NCBI GenBank assembly: GCA_963850525.1
Contig: CAWKLQ010000009.1
Location: 23,107-87,106 of the forward strand
DNA from: JAEMQF01 sp963850525
GTDB lineage: Bacteria; Pseudomonadota; Gammaproteobacteria; Burkholderiales; Burkholderiaceae_C
Direction: 5' to 3'
Length of the DNA: 64,000 nt
Positions 53,221-62,086 of the stretch are shown piece after piece. The stretch's first letter is position 1, and each line of letters opens with the position of its first letter. The position numbers and the translations under genes were made by a program. Below the pieces are notes generated by a model. That model was not told the origin of the DNA and ran no database searches. It saw only the letters and a program-made list of their open reading frames with translations.

Positions 53221-54201
53221 CTATTCCAGCTTGATCTTCGCGTCGTCGATCAGCTTGGCCCACTTCAGCGCCTCGGCGCGCAGGAAGGTGCCGAACTGTT
53301 CAGCCGAGCCGCCGGCGGCGTCGGCGTTCAGCGAGGTCAGCAGCTTCTGGCCCTCTGCCGTGTCCCAGGCCTTTTGCACTTCGGCGTTGAGGCGCTCGAT
53401 GATCGCCTTGGGCGTCTTTGCCGGCGCGACCAAGGCCACCCACGACTGCACGTTGTAGCCGGGAACGCCGGCTTCGGCGACCGTCGGCACCTCTGGCATT
53501 TCGCTGCTGCGCCTCGGGCCCGTCACGCCCAGCGCCTTGAGCCTGCCGCTCTTGATGAAGGGCAGCGCCGCGGGAATGTTGCTGAACATCATCTGCACCT
53601 GGCCGCCCATCAGGTCGGTCAGCGCCGGGCTGCTGCCTTTGTAGGGCACGTGCACGATGTCCACGCCCGTCATCGATTTGAAGAGTTCGCCCGACAGGTG
53701 GTGCGACTGGCCGTTGCCGGCCGACGCGAAGTTGAGCGTTCCCGGTTTCAGCTTCGCCAGCGCAATCAGCTCGCGCACCGAATTCACCGGCAGCGACGGG
53801 TTCACGACGAGCACGTTGCCGAAGGTCACGACGAGCGCGAGCGGCTCGAAATCGCGCGCCACGTCATACGGCAGTTTGGGCTGCAACGCCGGCATCACGG
53901 CGAGCGGCCCGATGTTGCCAAAGAGCAGCGTGTAACCGTCGGGCGCAGCCTGCGCAACGGCGTGCGTGCCGACCACGCCGCCGGCGCCTGCACGATGCTC
54001 CATCACAAACGGTTGGCCCCAGGCGCGCTGCACAGCCTCGCCCAGGAAACGCACGATCGGGTCGGAAAGACCGCCCGGCGCCGACGGAACGATCACCGTG
54101 ATCGGCTTGCTCGGGTAAGCCGACTGCGCCGACGCCGCAAGTGACGCCAGCGCCGCAGCGAACGTGAGCAGTGCACGGCAGAGTTTGTGCAGCGTCGTCA
54201 T
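53221..54201 (-). CDS. Tripartite tricarboxylate receptor (Bug/TctC family)
   Basis: A 326-residue periplasmic carboxylate-binding protein. The signal peptide MTTLHKLCRALLTFAAALAS (cut near ASA-QS) precedes YPSKPITVIVPSAPGGLSD, the Bug-family hallmark. NFASAGNGQSHHLSGELFK and HVPYKGSSPALTDLMGGQVQMMF are conserved ligand-region motifs. No TctA/TctB membrane genes are present here, as is usual for Bug paralogues. It is the first gene of the mutase operon. ATG 54201 is chosen over 54210. Confidence 0.88.
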   Translation of the reverse strand: MTTLHKLCRALLTFAAALASLAASAQSAYPSKPITVIVPSAPGGLSDPIVRFLGEAVQRAWGQPFVMEHRAGAGGVVGTHAVAQAAPDGYTLLFGNIGPLAVMPALQPKLPYDVARDFEPLALVVTFGNVLVVNPSLPVNSVRELIALAKLKPGTLNFASAGNGQSHHLSGELFKSMTGVDIVHVPYKGSSPALTDLMGGQVQMMFSNIPAALPFIKSGRLKALGVTGPRRSSEMPEVPTVAEAGVPGYNVQSWVALVAPAKTPKAIIERLNAEVQKAWDTAEGQKLLTSLNADAAGGSAEQFGTFLRAEALKWAKLIDDAKIKLE

Positions 54202-54302
54202 GGTGTGCATCGCAGCATAGGTTGCCGCGGCTGCGCCCAGCACTGGGGATTGCCCTGCGTCGGCCGCGAGGTGTGCATGAGCGGCATTGCTACGATGCAC
54301 GA

Positions 54303-55505
54303 ATGACCATGATGAGTACGCAGCGCCCCGTCCCCGCCCCCCCACCCCCGCGCACCGGCCCGCTTGCAGGCGTGCGCATCGTCGAATTCAAGGCGATCGG
54401 CCCGGTGCCGTTTTGCGCGATGTTGCTCGCCGACCTCGGCGCGACGGTGCTGCGCATCGAGCGCCGCGTCGACGCGGCGCTGGGCCTGAAGCGCCCGCTG
54501 AAGTACGACCTCGAGTTGCGCAGCCGCGAGGCGATTGCACTCGATCTCAAGGAGCCGCAAGACGTCGAGCTCGCGCTCGAACTCGTGGCCAACGCCGACG
54601 CGCTGATCGAAGGCTTTCGCCCCGGCGTGATGGAGCGCCTCGGCCTCGGCCCTGAGGTGTGCCTGGCGCGCCAGCCGCGCCTCGTCTACGGCCGCGTCAC
54701 CGGCTGGGGCCAGGACGGGCCGCTTGCGCACGCCGCGGGCCACGACCTCAACTACATCGCGCTCACCGGCGCGCTCAGCGCGATCGGCAACGCCGGCGCG
54801 CCGCCGACGCTGCCGCTGAACCTGCTGGGCGACTACGCCGGCGGCTCGCTCTACCTGGCGCTGGGCGTGCTCGCGGCGATCATCGAAGCGCGCAGCTCGG
54901 GCGCGGGGCAGGTAGTCGATTCCGCAATCGTCGACGGCACGGCGTCGCTCTCCACGCTCTACTTCGGCATGCTCGCCGCGGGAATGCATAAGCCGCCGCG
55001 CGGCACGAACGTGCTGGACGGCGGTTCGCATTTCTACGGCGTGTACCGCTGCGCCGACGGCGAGTACATCTCGGTGGCTCCCGTCGAGCCCAAGTTTTAT
55101 CTCGAACTGCTGGAGCGCCTGGGAATCGAGCCCGCGTCCCTGGGCGAGCAGCGCGACCCGGCGCGCTGGGCGCACGCGAAGGGCGTTCTCGCGGCGAAGT
55201 TCGCGACGCGCACACGCGCCGATTGGGCGGAATTGCTCGAAGGCACCGACGCGTGTTTTGCGCCGGTGCTCGACTTTGCGGAAGCGCCGCAACATCCGCA
55301 GCTCCAGGCGCGCGGCACGTTTGTCGAGATCGAAGGGGTGATGCAGCCTGCGCCGGCGCCGCGCTTCTCGCGCACACCGTCGGCCAAGCCCACCCCGCCC
55401 GTGGACGCGCGGCCCGACAACGCGGCGCACGCGTTGAACGGTTGGCTTGCTCCGGAGCGCATCGCTGCGCTGATCGCGAGCGGCTTCTTCGAGTCGACGA
55501 AGTAG
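54303..55505 (+). CDS. Alpha-methylacyl-CoA racemase-like class III CoA-transferase superfamily enzyme
   Basis: A 400-residue protein most like alpha-methylacyl-CoA racemase. Catalytic His147-Asp148 is in HAAGHDLNYIALTGALSAIG and Asp177 in LNLLGDYAGGSLYLA. These correspond to His126 and Asp156 of the mycobacterial racemase with the same offset. Such enzymes epimerise the 2-methyl centre of acyl-CoAs. It is divergent from the mutase operon across 101 bases. A racemase for branched acyl-CoAs fits a carbon-skeleton mutase pathway, though simple CoA transfer cannot be excluded. Confidence 0.82.
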   Translation: MTMMSTQRPVPAPPPPRTGPLAGVRIVEFKAIGPVPFCAMLLADLGATVLRIERRVDAALGLKRPLKYDLELRSREAIALDLKEPQDVELALELVANADALIEGFRPGVMERLGLGPEVCLARQPRLVYGRVTGWGQDGPLAHAAGHDLNYIALTGALSAIGNAGAPPTLPLNLLGDYAGGSLYLALGVLAAIIEARSSGAGQVVDSAIVDGTASLSTLYFGMLAAGMHKPPRGTNVLDGGSHFYGVYRCADGEYISVAPVEPKFYLELLERLGIEPASLGEQRDPARWAHAKGVLAAKFATRTRADWAELLEGTDACFAPVLDFAEAPQHPQLQARGTFVEIEGVMQPAPAPRFSRTPSAKPTPPVDARPDNAAHALNGWLAPERIAALIASGFFESTK

Positions 55506-55513
55506 GGCGTCCC

Positions 55514-56782
55514 GTGACAGCACCCTCGCCGGCCATTGGCGCACCCGCGCTCGCACCCTTCGGTGTGCGCAGCTTCCGCTTCCAGTGGCCGGCGGATCTC
55601 GCCACGTCGTGGGCGTTCGAGATGGAAACGCTGATCCTCGGCTGGTACGTGCTCACCGCGACGGGCTCGGTACAGCAGCTCGTGATCTTCGGTGCGCTGG
55701 CGTGGCTCGGGTCGCTGATATCGCCGTTCTTCGGCGTCGCGGGAGACCGCATCGGCATGCGCGCGCTGCTCTGCGCCACGCGCGCAGCGTACGCGCTGCT
55801 CGCGGCGGTGCTGACGGCGCTGACCTTGAGCGACGCGCTGTTGCCCTGGCACGTGTTCGCGATCGGTGCGATTGCCGGGCTGATCCGGCCGTCCGACATG
55901 ATGATTCGCTACGTGCTGGTCGGGCAGACCATGCGCCCGGCGTTGCTGATGGGCGCGCTCGGCATCTCGCGCACCACGTCCGACACGGCGCGCGTCGCCG
56001 GCGCGCTCGCCGGAACGGGCGGCGTGGCGCTTTTCGGCATGGGCCCGGCCTACGTCGTGGTGACCGCGATGTATGTCGGCGCCTTCCTGCTGTCGCTCGG
56101 CGTCGCCGGCTCGCCGCCTCGCGCACCGCAGCACAAGGCGGACGGTGCTGCGGTGAAAACGCTCGCCGGCCTGCAACAGGCCGTCCACTACGTCTGGAAC
56201 AAGCCCGATCTGCTGGGCGCGTTCAGCATGGCCTTCCTCGCGAATCTGCTCGCCTTTCCCTTCTTCCTGGGGCTGCTGCCCTACGTCGCCAGAGATGTCT
56301 ACGCGATCGGCCAGTCAGGACTGGGCTACCTCGCCGCGGCATTCGCCGCAGGCGCGCTCGCCGGCTCGCTGCTGCTCGCGGCGCGCCGCTTGCCGCTGCC
56401 GGCCGGGCGCGCCATGCTGTGCAGTGGCGCAGCGTGGTTCGTCGCGATCCTGCTGTTCGGCCAGACCCGGTCCGTGGGCAGCGGCCTGGTGCTGCTCTTC
56501 GTGTCGGGGTTCGCGCAGAGCCTGTGCCTCACGCCCCTGGCCGCCGTGATGCTGCGCGCGTCCAGCGAAGAGATGCGCGGCCGCGTGATGGGCATGCGCA
56601 TGCTCGCGATCTGGGGCTTGCCACTCGGGCTGCTCGCGGCCGGGCCGATCATTGCGCGCTGGGGCTATAGCGCGTCGACGCTGCTCTATGCCGGCCTCGG
56701 CTTGGCGGCAACCATCGCCCTGGGTTACCGTTGGCGCAGCGCGCTTTGGCAACGCTCGGCTGCCGCCAATTTGCATGTCTAG
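55514..56782 (+). CDS. MFS transporter (EntS-like MFS_3 group)
   Basis: A 422-residue twelve-helix transporter. RSFRFQWPADLATSWAFEMET begins the first helix, the loop between helices 2 and 3 has FGVAGDRIGMRALL, and SSEEMRGRVMGMRMLAIWG lies between helices 10 and 11, a typical MFS_3 motif. The GTG start is 8 bases after the racemase stop. Exporters of this group move siderophores or drugs; here it may export or import a pathway acid. Confidence 0.82.
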   Translation: MTAPSPAIGAPALAPFGVRSFRFQWPADLATSWAFEMETLILGWYVLTATGSVQQLVIFGALAWLGSLISPFFGVAGDRIGMRALLCATRAAYALLAAVLTALTLSDALLPWHVFAIGAIAGLIRPSDMMIRYVLVGQTMRPALLMGALGISRTTSDTARVAGALAGTGGVALFGMGPAYVVVTAMYVGAFLLSLGVAGSPPRAPQHKADGAAVKTLAGLQQAVHYVWNKPDLLGAFSMAFLANLLAFPFFLGLLPYVARDVYAIGQSGLGYLAAAFAAGALAGSLLLAARRLPLPAGRAMLCSGAAWFVAILLFGQTRSVGSGLVLLFVSGFAQSLCLTPLAAVMLRASSEEMRGRVMGMRMLAIWGLPLGLLAAGPIIARWGYSASTLLYAGLGLAATIALGYRWRSALWQRSAAANLHV

Positions 56783-57056
56783 GCGCTGAACTGGCGCGGC
56801 ACTGGACCCGCGGGGCATGGTGACGCTGTCGACCTTGACCTTCCGCGGCGACGAGGTAGACGTTGAGATGGAAGACAACCGCGGCGTGCGGAGACGCCCC
56901 ACGCTGCGTGCGCGCGCAACTGGGCTTTGTCGACCGCGTCGCGCCTGCCTGCGATACGCCGCCAATTGGCGTGGCGGCTTTCGGGTTTGATCTAGCGTTG
57001 ACGATCGGACCCTTGCCGGAAAATCAGGGCGTCACCGAGCCCTGCCGACATCGGCG

Positions 57057-59291
57057 TCACCAGAACGGCCCGAGAAAGAGGTAAAGCGAACTGCCGACGC
57101 CGCGCGTCGCACCGGCGGCGAGGAACAGCGGCCCGAAGCGCGTATCGACGCAGACGAAGGCGCTCGCGGCCTGTTCCATGCCGCCCCATCGAGTCGATTC
57201 GCCGGGCGCGAAGCCGCTGCCCGCTTCGACCGAAAAACCGGCGCGCGCCGCGTCGCCCAGGCCAGCGGGCATCTGGCCGATGCGCCGCGCCATGACGAGC
57301 CGGCCGAGCACAACGCGTTGCCCGACCAGCGATCCGCGCGGCGTTCCCGACAATCGCAGAAACCCCCCGAGCGCCAACGGCGCGGCACCGCTGCGCGCTT
57401 TCGCCCATTCGCCGTAGACGTGGCCGTCCCAGCCCCCCGCCTGGAATGCGACCAGGCCCAGCGCGCCGGTCGTGATACGACCCGACGTGCCGTCCGAGCT
57501 GCTCTCGTAACGCCCTTGCAGAAATCCGCCGCGGCCCGGCAAGACCAGCGAATCCAGCGTGTCGAACTGGACCTGCAAGAACTTTGCGGTGTCGCTGAAG
57601 TTGCCGGCCGAGGCGCCGCTGTCCTCGGGAACGAGCAGGCGTGAGTGTCCGTGGCGCCGGGCGATGCCGAGACTCACGTCGCCCCAGTTCGAAAACTGCC
57701 GGCCCACCGCCAGGCTCGCCGCGGTTTCGTGAAACCCGAAGCGCAGCGTGCGACGCCCCTGCGCGTAGATGTCGATCGACGACCCGTTGTACTGCACGGT
57801 GGGCGCGACGTACCAGTCCGCGCCCGGCGCGAGCGGCTGCCACCACTGCGTCAGCAGGGTGCGCTGCGAGCCGATGCGCGCGAGCGTGCGCAGCTCGGCA
57901 CCCCACGAGTTGAGCCACGACAAAGTGTGCAGCCCGCTGATGGTGAAGCGGTTGTCGTCGGCGAAGTCGCTGACGACTTCGACACCCAAGCGCAAGCGGC
58001 TGCGCGCCCACTCGGCTTCAATCGGCCGGACGCGCAGCTCGCGCTTGCCGCCTACGTCTTGCAGGTCGACTTCGATGCGCTCGAATTCGCCGCGGCCGAA
58101 CAGCCGCGTCGCCGCCTGGTTCACCTGGGCGGCGGTCGCGGTGTCGCCGGCGCGCAGGCCGAACTGCGCGGCCAGGGCCGCGCCGCTCGCGTGCGCCGTG
58201 GCCTGCACCTCGACCGAGGCCAGCGCCACGCCGAGGTCCCGGGCGCCCGAGGCGCCGACGCGTGTCCGCTCGAAAAGCGCGTAAGCCTCGGGCGAAAGTG
58301 CAAACTCCGCGAGCCGGTTCGCGGCCGCACGCGTGGCGGCAACGCCCGCGGCAAACGCGCGCTCGCTGAGGCTGAAGTTGAGGAACGTGATGCCTTCGAG
58401 CGCCGGCGAGATCAACACGTCGCGCGGCCCCAGCTCCTTCAGCGAGCGCTGCACGTTCTGTTCGGTCAGGATCAGCAGCATTTGTCGCGCCACGCCGACG
58501 CCGCTGGCCAGCTCCGATTCATCGGCCAGCGGCGTTCCCACATTCACGGCGATCACGACGTCGGCGCCCATCGCGCGCGCGATGTCCACGGGCAGGTTGC
58601 GCACCAGGCCGCCGTCGACGATCAGCCGGCCGTCGATGCGAACCGGCGCAAACACGCCGGGAACCGCGAGCGACGCGCGCACCGACATGAACAGCGGCGT
58701 GTCTTTCAGCTCGATCAGCTCGCCGCTGAGCAGGTCCGAGCCGACGCTGCGAAACGGCAGCGCCAGCATGTTGACTGGCAGGTCGCTCGTTCCTGCAGGC
58801 AGCAGGCGCAGCAGCGCCGACTCGAGCACCGAGTTGCCCGCGGTTCCCGGCGGCAGCACGACGCCCGCGCGGCTGACGCCGAATTCGATTCGCGAGGGCA
58901 CGATCAGGTCGTCTTCGCGCCGGCGATACGCCAGGTCGTCGCGCGGCGGCCGATCGGCGACGACACCGGTCCAATCGGTTCCGCGCACGAACTGCTCGAG
59001 TTCCTCGACCGTGCGTCCTGAGGCGTAGGCCGAGCCGACGACGGCGCCCATGCTGACGCCGGCGATCATGTCGATGGGAATGCGTTGGTCCTTCAGCGCG
59101 CGCAGCACGCCCACGTGCGCAAAGCCGCGCGCGCCACCGCCGGAGAGCACAAGGGCGATGCGCGGGCGCGCCTGCGGCGGCGCTGCGGCTGCATCACCCG
59201 CCTGCTGCGCGCTCGCCGCGCTGCACAGGAGCAGCCCGGCGAGCGCGCAGGCGCGCAGGTGGATGCGATGCAAGGTCAGCACAGCGCGCAT
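57057..59291 (-). CDS. Patatin-like phospholipase with outer-membrane barrel (type Vd autotransporter, PlpD-like)
   Basis: A 744-residue protein. A signal peptide (LHRIHLRACALAGLLLCSAASA) is followed by a patatin domain: oxyanion motif GGGARG (51-56), nucleophile Ser80 in IAGVSMGAVVG and Asp226 in LIVDGGLVRNLP. Residues about 360-430 resemble a POTRA-like domain (TATAAQVNQAATRLFGRGEFERIEVDL). The remainder is a beta-barrel ending YLFLGPFW, with a terminal aromatic residue for outer-membrane assembly. This order is that of PlpD, which displays a phospholipase at the surface. Confidence 0.9.
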   Translation of the reverse strand: MRAVLTLHRIHLRACALAGLLLCSAASAQQAGDAAAAPPQARPRIALVLSGGGARGFAHVGVLRALKDQRIPIDMIAGVSMGAVVGSAYASGRTVEELEQFVRGTDWTGVVADRPPRDDLAYRRREDDLIVPSRIEFGVSRAGVVLPPGTAGNSVLESALLRLLPAGTSDLPVNMLALPFRSVGSDLLSGELIELKDTPLFMSVRASLAVPGVFAPVRIDGRLIVDGGLVRNLPVDIARAMGADVVIAVNVGTPLADESELASGVGVARQMLLILTEQNVQRSLKELGPRDVLISPALEGITFLNFSLSERAFAAGVAATRAAANRLAEFALSPEAYALFERTRVGASGARDLGVALASVEVQATAHASGAALAAQFGLRAGDTATAAQVNQAATRLFGRGEFERIEVDLQDVGGKRELRVRPIEAEWARSRLRLGVEVVSDFADDNRFTISGLHTLSWLNSWGAELRTLARIGSQRTLLTQWWQPLAPGADWYVAPTVQYNGSSIDIYAQGRRTLRFGFHETAASLAVGRQFSNWGDVSLGIARRHGHSRLLVPEDSGASAGNFSDTAKFLQVQFDTLDSLVLPGRGGFLQGRYESSSDGTSGRITTGALGLVAFQAGGWDGHVYGEWAKARSGAAPLALGGFLRLSGTPRGSLVGQRVVLGRLVMARRIGQMPAGLGDAARAGFSVEAGSGFAPGESTRWGGMEQAASAFVCVDTRFGPLFLAAGATRGVGSSLYLFLGPFW

Positions 59292-59462
59292 TTTGCGTCC
59301 GCGCCACCTTGGCGCATGGCCATGGCCTCAAGTTGGAGGGCCGTTGGCGAGACCTCGGCGGCGCGCGTGCCGGCGGAGCAGGGCCGCGGCGCGTCGTCGC
59401 CACCGCCGCCCTCGCCGTGGGCCTCGCATGCATCATTCGCGGCTTCATCGGCGTTGCGGAAG

Positions 59463-60446
59463 TCACGGTAGCCCACACGCAGCGACCCGCAGCACAAGCT
59501 TGCCGCGCACCTGGCCCGACACCAGCGCGCGCATCGCGTCCGCTGCCTGCTCGAGCGGGAAGGTGCGGTCGACCGCGGGAGTCACGCCCGGTTGCCCGAG
59601 GATGTCGGCGAGCGAGTGCAGCGGTTCCGGCTTCACGAAGCCCACCAGCATCGCCAGCCGCTGCTTCAGGAACATCGACCACAGCACCGCGCGCAACGTG
59701 CGCCCCATGCCGCCGAAGAAGCGGTCGCCGCCTTCGCCGCCGCCGAGCACCAGCGTACCTCGCGGCGCGAGCGCCTTGCGCAGCACGCGCAATGGCCGGT
59801 TGCCCGCGAGATCGAGGATCACGTCGAAGCGGCCATCGGTGGGCAACGGCATCTGTGTGTAGTCGATGACCGAGGTGACACCGAGCGAGCGCACGAACTC
59901 GACCTTCGAGGTGCTGCACACCGCGGTGACGTGAGCGCCGAAGTGTTGTGCGAGTTGCACGGCCCACGAGCCGACGCCGCCGCCCGCGCCGATCACGCAC
60001 ACGGACTGGCCAGGACCCACCTTCGCCACGTCGCGCAGACCGATGAGCGCGGTCACGCCGGAAATCGCCGACGCCGCGGCTTGCTCGAAGCTCAAGCGCT
60101 CGGGTTTGAGGCAGAGCTGGTCTTCACGCGCGCAGGTGAACTCCGCGAACGTCCGTGACGACGCGCCGAACACCGCGTCGCCGACCTTGAAGCGTGTCAC
60201 CCCGGCGCCGACGGCCTCCACCACGCCGCTCACGTCCATGCCGAGCACGCGCTGCTTCGGCTTCGTCAGTCCCGTCGCGAGCCGCATCGCGTACGGCTGG
60301 CCGGACATGAGGTGCCACTGGCCGTAGTCGAGGCCGGCGGCATGCACGCGAATCAGCACTTCGTTCTTCTGCGGCACGGGACGCTCGAGCGTCGTGACCT
60401 GGAGCACTTCGGCGTTGCCGTAGCGCGAGTGGGTGATGGCCTTCAT
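59463..60446 (-). CDS. Medium-chain (zinc-free quinone-reductase-like) NAD(P)-dependent dehydrogenase
   Basis: A 327-residue MDR-superfamily oxidoreductase. The N-terminal GroES-like domain has VLGMDVSGVVEAVGAGVTRFKVGDAVFG. The Rossmann motif is VCVIGAGGGVGSWAVQLAQHFGA. Zinc-ligand cysteines are not apparent, favouring the quinone oxidoreductase or enoyl reductase side of the family. Its ATG overlaps the stop of the preceding small membrane protein gene. Confidence 0.85.
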   Translation of the reverse strand: MKAITHSRYGNAEVLQVTTLERPVPQKNEVLIRVHAAGLDYGQWHLMSGQPYAMRLATGLTKPKQRVLGMDVSGVVEAVGAGVTRFKVGDAVFGASSRTFAEFTCAREDQLCLKPERLSFEQAAASAISGVTALIGLRDVAKVGPGQSVCVIGAGGGVGSWAVQLAQHFGAHVTAVCSTSKVEFVRSLGVTSVIDYTQMPLPTDGRFDVILDLAGNRPLRVLRKALAPRGTLVLGGGEGGDRFFGGMGRTLRAVLWSMFLKQRLAMLVGFVKPEPLHSLADILGQPGVTPAVDRTFPLEQAADAMRALVSGQVRGKLVLRVAACGLP

Positions 60447-60850
60447 GACGACTCTCGAATGCCGCGGGCGCGAGCCCGCATGACCCAGGCCACGATCGCC
60501 GCCGCGGTCACGTCGAAGCTCATGCAGAACCCCGGCCAGGCCTGCGGCACACCGGTGTTGTGCACGAGGTGGTGGTGCAAGCCGTCCATCACGCCGTGCC
60601 CGGCCAGGGCGATCACGGCGATCCACGGGTTGAGCTTGAACCCCGCCACCGCCCCGGCGATGAAGATGGCCGCGATCGCCACCTCGGCCAGCATGACCTC
60701 GCTGCGGCCATCGACGACGGCGAACGCGAGGTAGTAGGAGGCGACCGCCATGACGACGGCGGGGTAGAACACGCGCTCGCGGTCCATGCCCAGCCCCGCC
60801 GCTGCGCCGCAGAAGAGCAGCGCGAGGGTGATTCCGACGATGTAGTCCAT
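60443..60850 (-). CDS. Small four-helix membrane protein, unknown function
   Basis: A 135-residue protein with four predicted membrane helices (ITLALLFCGAAAGLGM, PAVVMAVASYYLAFAVV, LAEVAIAAIFIAGAVAGF, AAAIVAWVMRARA). A His-rich GHGVMDGLHHHLVHN loop precedes the last helix. GAGGAGA upstream of ATG 60850 supports the start. The His cluster could bind a metal. It overlaps the dehydrogenase gene and follows a DUF3703 gene by 17 bases, forming a three-gene operon. Confidence 0.7.
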   Translation of the reverse strand: MDYIVGITLALLFCGAAAGLGMDRERVFYPAVVMAVASYYLAFAVVDGRSEVMLAEVAIAAIFIAGAVAGFKLNPWIAVIALAGHGVMDGLHHHLVHNTGVPQAWPGFCMSFDVTAAAIVAWVMRARARGIRESS

Positions 60851-60867
60851 GGCTTGATCTCCTCGGC

Positions 60868-61182
60868 TCAAGGCACGAGGTGCCGCAGGTCGTCGGGCAC
60901 GGGCATCGGCTGGAGGGCACTGACACGCGAGCGCCCGCTGTTGCCGCGCGGTACCCAAAGGCGCGAGAACAGGATAGCGGCCACGATGCGCGGAAGCTGG
61001 CCGATCACTTCGCGCATATCACCGCGGCGCAGGCCGGCCACCAGCATCCGCCAGTGGGTGTAGGTGTGCCGGCCCGTCACTCGTTGGGCGAGCACATGGG
61101 CCCGCTCGAGGTGCCTGAAGGCGGTCTCGAAGTCGCCTGCCTGGTCGGCCCGTTCCACTTCCTGTTTGTACGCTTCATCCAC
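60868..61182 (-). CDS. DUF3703 protein
   Basis: A 104-residue soluble protein matching the DUF3703 pattern: a helical ETAFRHLERAHVLAQR, HWRMLVAGLRRGDMREVIGQ and VPRGNSGRSRVSALQPMPVP. The GTG at 61182 is used since AGGAG lies seven bases upstream and no ATG is available. No biochemical role is known for this family. It heads the small operon with the membrane protein and the dehydrogenase. Confidence 0.78.
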   Translation of the reverse strand: MDEAYKQEVERADQAGDFETAFRHLERAHVLAQRVTGRHTYTHWRMLVAGLRRGDMREVIGQLPRIVAAILFSRLWVPRGNSGRSRVSALQPMPVPDDLRHLVP

Positions 61183-61520
61183 GTCGGTGCTCCTGGTTTG
61201 CGCGAACGCGACATGTGTTCGCTGCCACGCACTGTGGGCGGCGCAGGCGGGCGGCGACAGCGGTTTGCGCCGAACGGTCGACACCCGTCCGGCAAGGGTC
61301 CGAAGCCGCGCTCGAACGGTGACGCGCCGCGCCCGGCGCAGCGTGCGCGCTTCGACGGCCCGGCTCGCGGCGATGGCACGACCACTCGGTCGACGGGCGA
61401 GACCGCTCCCGCCCACGCCCCTACCGTTCGTCTCATGGGTCGTTCCGTACGCTGCTGCGCAACCGAAAGTGCAGCCATCGAAGACATCCCGTCGTCGATG
61501 CAATCCGAAGGAACGCCACC
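61183..61520. other. 338-base divergent intergenic region
   Basis: Between the divergent DUF3703 and DUF2938 genes. Very GC-rich, with no clear sigma-70 boxes, RNA gene or repeat. Open frames crossing it are low-complexity Arg-rich and not credible genes. Confidence 0.4.
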
Positions 61521-62012
61521 ATGAACAGCATTGTCCTGGCCTATGTCGGCGGCATCGTCGGCGCCGTCCTGATGGACATCACCGAGACGCTCGCCGCCCG
61601 GGTGGGCCTGACGAGCGGCGTCAGCGTCGCCCTGGTCGGCCGCTGGGCGCTGGGCCTGCTGCGCGGGAAATGGGCTCATGCCGACATCGCCCGCTCCTCG
61701 GCACGGCCGGGCGAAGTGCGGACGGGCTGGGCGTTTCACTTTCTCGTCGGCGGCGGCGGGGTCGCGCTGCTGTACGCGGCCTTCGCCCATGCCGCCGGCT
61801 TCACCGTGCCCACGCATCACCTCTGGGGTGGTGTGATTTTCGGTGCGGCGACTTCGCTGTTGCCCTGGCTGCTGCTGCTGCCGGCCTTCGGTTGGGGCTG
61901 GTTCGGGCGGCGTGGGCCGCGCGGGTGCAACGCCCTGCTGGCCAGCATGGTCTCGCACATTCCCTACGGGCTGGGCGTCGGGGTCGTGATGGCGCTGGGC
62001 TCGAGTTTCTAG
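61521..62012 (+). CDS. DUF2938 membrane protein
   Basis: A 163-residue protein with four to five hydrophobic helices, matching the DUF2938 outline: an N-terminal GGIVGAVLMDITETLAAR, then VALVGRWALGLLRGKWAHADI, HFLVGGGGVALLYAAF and a final HIPYGLGVGVVMALG. Function unknown. It precedes the LytS-like kinase gene by 74 bases in the same direction, though cotranscription is not certain. Confidence 0.75.
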   Translation: MNSIVLAYVGGIVGAVLMDITETLAARVGLTSGVSVALVGRWALGLLRGKWAHADIARSSARPGEVRTGWAFHFLVGGGGVALLYAAFAHAAGFTVPTHHLWGGVIFGAATSLLPWLLLLPAFGWGWFGRRGPRGCNALLASMVSHIPYGLGVGVVMALGSSF

Positions 62013-62086
62013 CGCCTTGGCACTGCGCCACGCCGGCTTTAGAGTCGAGCCGGCTGGTCCACACTCTTGCAGCAGCATTGCCCACC

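Noticed and set aside
54202..54302. Cobalamin riboswitch before the B12 mutase operon
   Set aside because: The 101-base divergent region is too short and no B12-box-like sequence was recognised; this is a visual negative only.
56817..56989. A ~57-codon open frame starting MVTLSTLTFRGDEVDVE downstream of the MFS gene
   Set aside because: The first 20 residues look protein-like, but the rest is Arg-rich with no ribosome binding site; perhaps a gene remnant, not supported as a gene.
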